A DNA stretch of 36,710 bases from Candidatus Fermentithermobacillaceae bacterium (lineage in GTDB: Bacteria; Bacillota; Sulfobacillia; Fermentithermobacillales; Fermentithermobacillaceae): contig DUSI01000039.1 in NCBI GenBank assembly GCA_012842685.1, positions 1-36,710 of the forward strand. The letters run 5' to 3'. Positions 32,701 to 36,710 of the stretch are shown here, in pieces. Every line of letters begins with the position of its first letter. Position 1 is the stretch's first letter. Both the position numbers and the translations under genes were made by a program. The notes beneath the pieces are model-generated. The model was not told the DNA's origin and made no database searches. It saw nothing but the letters and a program-made list of their open reading frames with translations.

Positions 32701-33727
32701 TCCGAAAGACGGCAAGATATGGCTCCGGGACGGGAGGACCGGCGAGTACTTCGACAACCCCGTCACCGTGGGCTACGTATACATGATGAAACTCCTGCAC
32801 CTCGTAGACGACAAGGTCCACGCAAGGTCTACAGGGCCCTACTCCCTGGTCACCCAGCAGCCTCTGGGCGGAAAGGCCCAGATGGGCGGCCAGCGCTTCG
32901 GCGAGATGGAGGTATGGGCTCTCGAGGCTTACGGCGCGGCCTACACGCTCCAGGAAATGCTCACGGTCAAATCGGACGACAGGACCGGGCGGGTTAAGAC
33001 CTACGAGGCCATCGTCAAGGGTCTCAACATCCCCGAACCCGGAGTGCCTGAGTCCTTCAAGGTGCTCCTCAAAGAGCTCCAGAGCCTCTGCCTGGATGTG
33101 AAGGTGCTCGACGAGGAAGGCAACGAGATCGAGATCAAAGAGATCGAAGACGAAGGCCCCGAGCCTCCGCGGGAGCTGGATCTTGTGACCGAAGGCGAGC
33201 CCAGGCGCCTGGCCAGGCAGCCGCGTAGGCGCGAGGTGCTGCCTGAGGTGGCTGGAGAAGAAGAGGAAGCCAAAGAAGACATTGCCGCAGACGACGACAT
33301 CGCGGCTCAAGACGAGGCTATCCCGGCTGACGAGTCTCTCGAGGAAGAAGACATGTACTTCGAAGAAGCCGGGGACGAAGAAGAGGATGTGTCTATGGAT
33401 ACCCTCGATATGGACGACCTGAAGGATCTCGAGCCCACGCGGACATTCCAGGATGAAGAAGCTGAAGAGCAGGAAGAAGCGCATGGAGAGACCGACCAGA
33501 AACTCTCCCTCGACGATCTCTTCAAGAACCTGACCATCCCCACTGTCGTCCCGTTTGAGGAAGACGACGAACTGGAAGAGCCTAAGAAGAAGAAAGCGTC
33601 AGGTAAGGGCAAGGCCAAGAGGCGGCCAAGACGTGAAGTCGACGAGTTCGAGAGGCTCGGGCGCGTACGGTCCTTGCGCGATCTTGACCTCGAGGACGAA
33701 GACGATGAAGACGAACCGATAAACTGA
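29762..33727 (+). CDS. rpoB: DNA-directed RNA polymerase subunit beta
   Basis: A 1321-residue beta subunit. Core landmarks include the rifampicin region (31081-31185, [15 protein letters not shown]...), [16 protein letters not shown], the [12 protein letters not shown] segment of the active centre and the C-terminal [19 protein letters not shown]. At the position of E. coli His526 it has Ala461, and at Asp516 it has Glu451. The beta core ends near residue 1120; about 195 further residues form a low-complexity tail, first rich in Asp/Glu, then with a basic stretch [17 protein letters not shown], and finally acidic again. B. subtilis RpoB (1193 residues) has a much shorter acidic tail. ATG at 29762 with AAGGAG 8 bases upstream is preferred over GTG 29753. 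Confidence 0.97.
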   Translation: MAYPIKVGRRERLYYGRIKEVLEIPNLVAVQKESYRWFLEEGLREVFRDISPIKDFTENLVLEFIDYSLGEPKYSVRECKERDVTYSAPLKVKVRLINQQTGEVKEQEVFMGDFPLMTDAGTFIINGAERVIVSQLVRSPGAYYSYETDPSGKKIFFATLIPNRGAWLEMESDSNDVCWVRVDRTRKLPLTVLLRAVGLETDAAILEAMGDSIPVRNTLDKDPTKSRDEALVEIYKRLRPGEPPTIESARNLFESLFFEPRRYDLATVGRYRLNKKFIPRRRIVGTTATMDVLDPVTGHLLVKAGTYIDRDIAAMLTDKRVNAIDVTTPDGQVVHVVGNGRFDLSVEVLAKEKTLFREDIIAAVNYFFGLFKGVGTIDDIDHLGNRRVRCVGELLQNQFRVGLTRMERVVRERMTIQDIDIITPQALINVRPVVGAIKEFFGSSQLSQFMEQTNPLTELTAKRRLSALGPGGLTRDRAGMEVRDVHHSHYGRMCPIETPEGPNIGLTGSLTCYARVNRLGFIETPYRVVDKEHKRVTDQVVYLTADEEDECVIAQANAAIGENGEFLSDRVLARYRDEVLEVSPERLDYMDVSPKQVFSVATSLIPFLEHDEGARALMGSNMQRQAVPLIRTEAPLVGTGLEYRAALDSGAIVVAKRSGRVKRVSSSEIVIETENGEEDRYTLPKFVRSNHGTCFNFKPIVTKGEEVKEGDVIADGPSASGGELALGRNVLVAYMPWQGYNYEDAILISRELVEDDTYTSIHIEEYECDARDTRLGPEEITKDIPNVSEDQLKDLDERGIIRIGAEVRAGDILVGKVTPKGETELTAEERLLRAIFGEKAREVRDNSLKMPHGESGIVVDVKYFSREAGDELPPGVNQLVRVYVAQRRKISEGDKMAGRHGNKGVVAKILPKEDMPFLPDGTPVQIVLTPLGVPSRLNLGQILECHLGWAARALGLHIATPIFDGVTEKEIQELLEKAGLPKDGKIWLRDGRTGEYFDNPVTVGYVYMMKLLHLVDDKVHARSTGPYSLVTQQPLGGKAQMGGQRFGEMEVWALEAYGAAYTLQEMLTVKSDDRTGRVKTYEAIVKGLNIPEPGVPESFKVLLKELQSLCLDVKVLDEEGNEIEIKEIEDEGPEPPRELDLVTEGEPRRLARQPRRREVLPEVAGEEEEAKEDIAADDDIAAQDEAIPADESLEEEDMYFEEAGDEEEDVSMDTLDMDDLKDLEPTRTFQDEEAEEQEEAHGETDQKLSLDDLFKNLTIPTVVPFEEDDELEEPKKKKASGKGKAKRRPRREVDEFERLGRVRSLRDLDLEDEDDEDEPIN

Positions 33728-33747
33728 CGCAAAGGGGATGTGAGTGA

Positions 33748-36710
33748 ATGGACGTAAACAGCTTCTCTGCCATACGCATTTCTCTGGCGTCACCCGAGAA
33801 GATCCGTGAGTGGTCCCACGGTGAGGTCAAGAAGCCCGAGACGCTGAACTACCGGACCCTCAAGCCCGAGCGTGACGGTCTTTTCTGCGAGAGGATTTTT
33901 GGACCCACCAAAGACTGGGAGTGCTATTGCGGAAAATACAAGAGGATCCGCTACCGTGGTGTGGTCTGCGACAAGTGTGGAGTCGAGGTCACCCGCTCTC
34001 TGGTGAGGCGGGAGAGGATGGGGCACATCGAGCTGGCGAGCCCCGTCTCCCACATCTGGTATTTCAAGGGTATCCCTTCCCGGATGGGCCTGCTCCTCGA
34101 CGTGTCGCCCAGACTTCTTGAAAGAATTCTCTACTTCGCGGCTTACGTCGTAACAGATCCCGGCGATTGCGAAGGGCTTTCATATAAGCAAGTTCTCACC
34201 GAAACCGAATACCGGGAGGCCAGGGAGAAGTACGGCAACCGCTTCAAAGCGGGTATGGGAGCCGAGGCCGTCAAGCAGCTTCTAATGGACATCGACCTCG
34301 ACAAGCTCGCGGAAGAGCTCCGGGCTGAAGCGAAGAACGCAAGCGGCCAGAGGAAGATCCGCGCCATCCGCAGGCTCGAGGTCGTGGAGGCCTTCCGTAA
34401 GTCCGGAAACAGGCCCGAGTGGATGATCCTCGACGTCATCCCCGTCATCCCGCCGGATCTAAGGCCCATGGTCCAGCTGGACGGCGGCAGGTTCGCCACG
34501 TCGGACCTCAACGACCTCTACAGGCGCGTCATAAACCGCAACAACCGCCTGAAGAGGCTCCTGGACCTCGGTGCGCCCGACATCATCGTGAGGAACGAAA
34601 AGAGGATGCTCCAGGAAGCCGTCGACGCCCTCATCGACAACGGGCGCCGGGGACGTCCTGTGACAGGGCCGGGACAGAGGCCGCTCAAGTCCCTTTCGGA
34701 TATGCTCAAGGGCAAGCAGGGGCGTTTCCGCCAGAACCTCCTGGGCAAGCGCGTCGACTACTCCGGGCGCAGCGTGATCGTGGTCGGCCCGAACCTCAAG
34801 TTCCACCAATGCGGTTTGCCCAAGGAGATGGCCCTCGAGCTTTTCAAGCCCTTTGTCATGAAAAAGCTCGTGGAGAGGGGAGACGCCCACAACATAAAGG
34901 GCGCGAGGAAGCTGGTGGAGAGGGCCAGGCCCGAAGTCTGGGATGTCCTCGAAGAGGTCATCAAAGACCATCTGGTGCTCCTAAACCGCGCCCCCACGCT
35001 CCACAGGCTTTCCATCCAAGCGTTTGAGCCAGTGCTGGTCGAAGGGCGCGCCATCCAGATACACCCGCTGGTGTGCCCGCCCTACAACGCGGACTTCGAC
35101 GGCGACCAGATGCCGGTCCATGTGCCTCTTTCGGCGGAGGCCCAGGCCGAGGCCAAGATCCTCATGGCTTCGACCAGGAACCTCCTGCTCCCCAAGGACG
35201 GGACTCCTTCGGTTACGCCGCAAAAGGACGTCGTTTTGGGGATCTACTACCTGACGCTCATCGACGAAGACGGCCGCGACGTGAAAGAGCTCAGGGCTTT
35301 CGAGTCTGAGGACTCGGCGATAGTCGCCTATGACGTGGGAGTCATAAAGCTCCACGAGAGGATACTGGTCCGCCTGCGGTCCGGAGATAAGGTTATAACG
35401 ACCGTGGGACGCGTCATTTTCAACGAGGTGCTGCCGGAAGGGCTCAGGTTTGTCAACGAAGTGGTAGACCGGAAAGCCCTCGGTAAGATCCTCCTAAGGT
35501 GTATCCGCATGTACGGCATGGAGAAATCCGCCAACATGCTGGACGGCATAAAGGAATTGGGGTTTGACTATGCCACCCGGGCAGGGTCTACCATCGCCAT
35601 AACCGACATCACGATCCCCGAGGAAAAGCCCCAGCTCCTCGAAGAGGCGGAAGCCAGGGTCAAAGAAGTGGAAAACCAGTACCAGATGGGGTTTTTGACC
35701 AGAGAAGAAAGGTACGACAAGATCATCTCCATCTGGCGTGAGACGACAGACAAGGTCACCGAGGCTATGAAGAAGGCCTTCGACCCGCGGAACCCGGTCA
35801 TCATGATGGTGAACTCGGGCGCCCGCGGTAACCCGCAGCAGATTTCCCAGCTGGGAGGAATGCGCGGTATCGTGGTTGACCCGTCGGGCCGCATGGTCGA
35901 GCAGCCTGTAAGGTCCAACTTCCGCGAAGGGCTCACGGTACTCGAGTACTTCACCTCGACCCACGGCCAGCGCAAGGGTCTCGTCGACACCGCCCTGCGC
36001 ACCGCGGACTCGGGTTACCTCACCAGGCGTCTCGTGGACGTAGCCCAGGACGTCATCGTGAGGGAAGAGGACTGCGGCACAGAGCACGGCATAGTCGTGA
36101 GGGAGATCAAGGTCGACGGCGAGCTTGTGGAGAGCCTTTACGAGCGGCTAATCGGCAGGTTCGCCCTTAGAGACGTGGTCGACCCGCGCACGGGAGAGGT
36201 CATAGTCGAGGCGGATCACGAGATAGACGAGGAAAAAGCCCAGAGGATCGTGGATGCGGGCATAACCGAAGTCGAAGTACGTTCTGTCCTCACCTGCGAG
36301 ACGAGGCATGGAGTGTGCGTCAAGTGCTACGGCCGGGATCTCGCGACGGGAGGTCTCGTGCAGGTGGGCGAGGCCGTCGGGATCATCGCCGCCCAGTCCA
36401 TCGGCGAGCCGGGTACCCAGCTTACGCTGCGTACCTTCCACCTTGGCGGTATCGCGGGCGAAGACATCACCCAGGGTCTCCCGAGGGTGGAAGAGCTGTT
36501 TGAAGCCAGAAAGCCCAAGGGTCAGGCGGCCATCGCGGAGATCTCGGGCGTGGTTGAGATCTCAGAGGGAGACAGGAAGCGGGAGATCCGCATCACGTCG
36601 CCGGAAGGTGACCAGACCGTCACGGTGGTACCGTACGGCGCCCTGATAAAGGTAGAAGATGGACAGTATGTTGAGGCCGGCGAGCCTCTCACCGAAGGGT
36701 CGATAAACCC
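33748..36710 (+). CDS. rpoC: DNA-directed RNA polymerase subunit beta' (3' end outside window)
   Basis: The first 987 residues are present; the frame is still open at the right edge. Two zinc sites are seen: Cys59, Cys61, Cys74, Cys77 in the clamp, and Cys776, Cys850, Cys857, Cys860. The catalytic loop NADFDGDQM (447-455) holds the three Mg-binding aspartates and is followed by Pro456, where bacterial subunits usually have Ala. The bridge helix region reads [13 protein letters not shown] (738-750), with Gln741 and Val746 in places where Ala is the common residue. Start ATG 33748 with AAAGGGG about 10 bases upstream, 20 bases after rpoB. Confidence 0.97.
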   Translation, partial: MDVNSFSAIRISLASPEKIREWSHGEVKKPETLNYRTLKPERDGLFCERIFGPTKDWECYCGKYKRIRYRGVVCDKCGVEVTRSLVRRERMGHIELASPVSHIWYFKGIPSRMGLLLDVSPRLLERILYFAAYVVTDPGDCEGLSYKQVLTETEYREAREKYGNRFKAGMGAEAVKQLLMDIDLDKLAEELRAEAKNASGQRKIRAIRRLEVVEAFRKSGNRPEWMILDVIPVIPPDLRPMVQLDGGRFATSDLNDLYRRVINRNNRLKRLLDLGAPDIIVRNEKRMLQEAVDALIDNGRRGRPVTGPGQRPLKSLSDMLKGKQGRFRQNLLGKRVDYSGRSVIVVGPNLKFHQCGLPKEMALELFKPFVMKKLVERGDAHNIKGARKLVERARPEVWDVLEEVIKDHLVLLNRAPTLHRLSIQAFEPVLVEGRAIQIHPLVCPPYNADFDGDQMPVHVPLSAEAQAEAKILMASTRNLLLPKDGTPSVTPQKDVVLGIYYLTLIDEDGRDVKELRAFESEDSAIVAYDVGVIKLHERILVRLRSGDKVITTVGRVIFNEVLPEGLRFVNEVVDRKALGKILLRCIRMYGMEKSANMLDGIKELGFDYATRAGSTIAITDITIPEEKPQLLEEAEARVKEVENQYQMGFLTREERYDKIISIWRETTDKVTEAMKKAFDPRNPVIMMVNSGARGNPQQISQLGGMRGIVVDPSGRMVEQPVRSNFREGLTVLEYFTSTHGQRKGLVDTALRTADSGYLTRRLVDVAQDVIVREEDCGTEHGIVVREIKVDGELVESLYERLIGRFALRDVVDPRTGEVIVEADHEIDEEKAQRIVDAGITEVEVRSVLTCETRHGVCVKCYGRDLATGGLVQVGEAVGIIAAQSIGEPGTQLTLRTFHLGGIAGEDITQGLPRVEELFEARKPKGQAAIAEISGVVEISEGDRKREIRITSPEGDQTVTVVPYGALIKVEDGQYVEAGEPLTEGSIN

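Noticed and set aside
31919-33484. 521-codon open frame on the minus strand inside rpoB
   Set aside because: It is antisense to conserved rpoB, and its length follows from GC-rich codon structure. The composition (His/Leu/Val-rich) is typical of a shadow frame and no domain is visible.

Overview
The window looks like a chromosomal core region of a GC-rich, spore-forming member of the Bacillota (Firmicutes). The evidence is the full ctsR-mcsA-mcsB-clpC operon, a SpoIID-type protein, the sporulation/transition sigma factor SigH, a YacL-type PIN/TRAM protein, a McsB arginine kinase, and the classical rpmG-secE-nusG-rplKAJL-rpoBC order. Coding sequences are GC-rich, and GTG and especially TTG starts behind strong Shine-Dalgarno sequences are unusually common. 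No species can be named from the sequence alone. I see no CRISPR array, IS element, prophage or plasmid origin.

Layout. 1-319: left edge, no gene I can firmly support. 320-2398: an EF-G-like GTPase, convergent with a SpoIID/LytB protein (2508-3458, minus) across a shared terminator. 3650-5775: thioredoxin reductase and an RlmI-like rRNA methyltransferase, translationally coupled. 5787-10573: the CtsR regulon operon with a clear promoter, a CtsR operator and a terminator. 10662-12020: radA. The minus strand then carries carD, tRNA-Ala(CGC) and a small conserved unknown gene; disA, often found next to radA, is absent. 13201-18181: PIN/TRAM protein, an IspD-IspF fusion, ThyX, RlmB-type methyltransferase and sigH. 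18214-19758: tRNA-Thr(TGT) and a stand-alone glutamate-synthase-type FMN domain protein. 19856-21199 (minus): a CapA-like protein without a signal peptide. 21415-23572: a duplicated DUF1538-type membrane protein overlapping a tandem P-II-like protein. 23746-25536: oligoendopeptidase F. 25549-26327: tRNA-Tyr, initiator tRNA-Met, tRNA-Thr(GGT), rpmG and tRNA-Trp. 26357-36710: secE, nusG, rplK, rplA, an L10 leader, rplJ, rplL, rpoB and rpoC, the last cut by the window edge.

How the genes work together. The left third handles protein quality control: McsA/McsB mark proteins by arginine phosphorylation, ClpC unfolds them, and CtsR shuts the operon off. The middle third is RNA processing, isoprenoid and thymidylate synthesis plus regulators. 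The right third is the transcription/translation core.

The best candidate for an uncharacterised system is the DUF1538 + tandem P-II pair (21415-23572): a pseudo-symmetric membrane protein with a duplicated signature, coupled to a two-domain P-II-like protein, which suggests a signal-gated transporter. Other unusual points are a ThyX whose signature motif is split by about 21 extra residues, an RpoB whose rifampicin pocket differs at classical resistance positions and which has a long acidic tail, uncommon residues at the RpoC active site, and three promoters combined with perfect inverted repeats (sigH, the tRNA cluster, rpoB).
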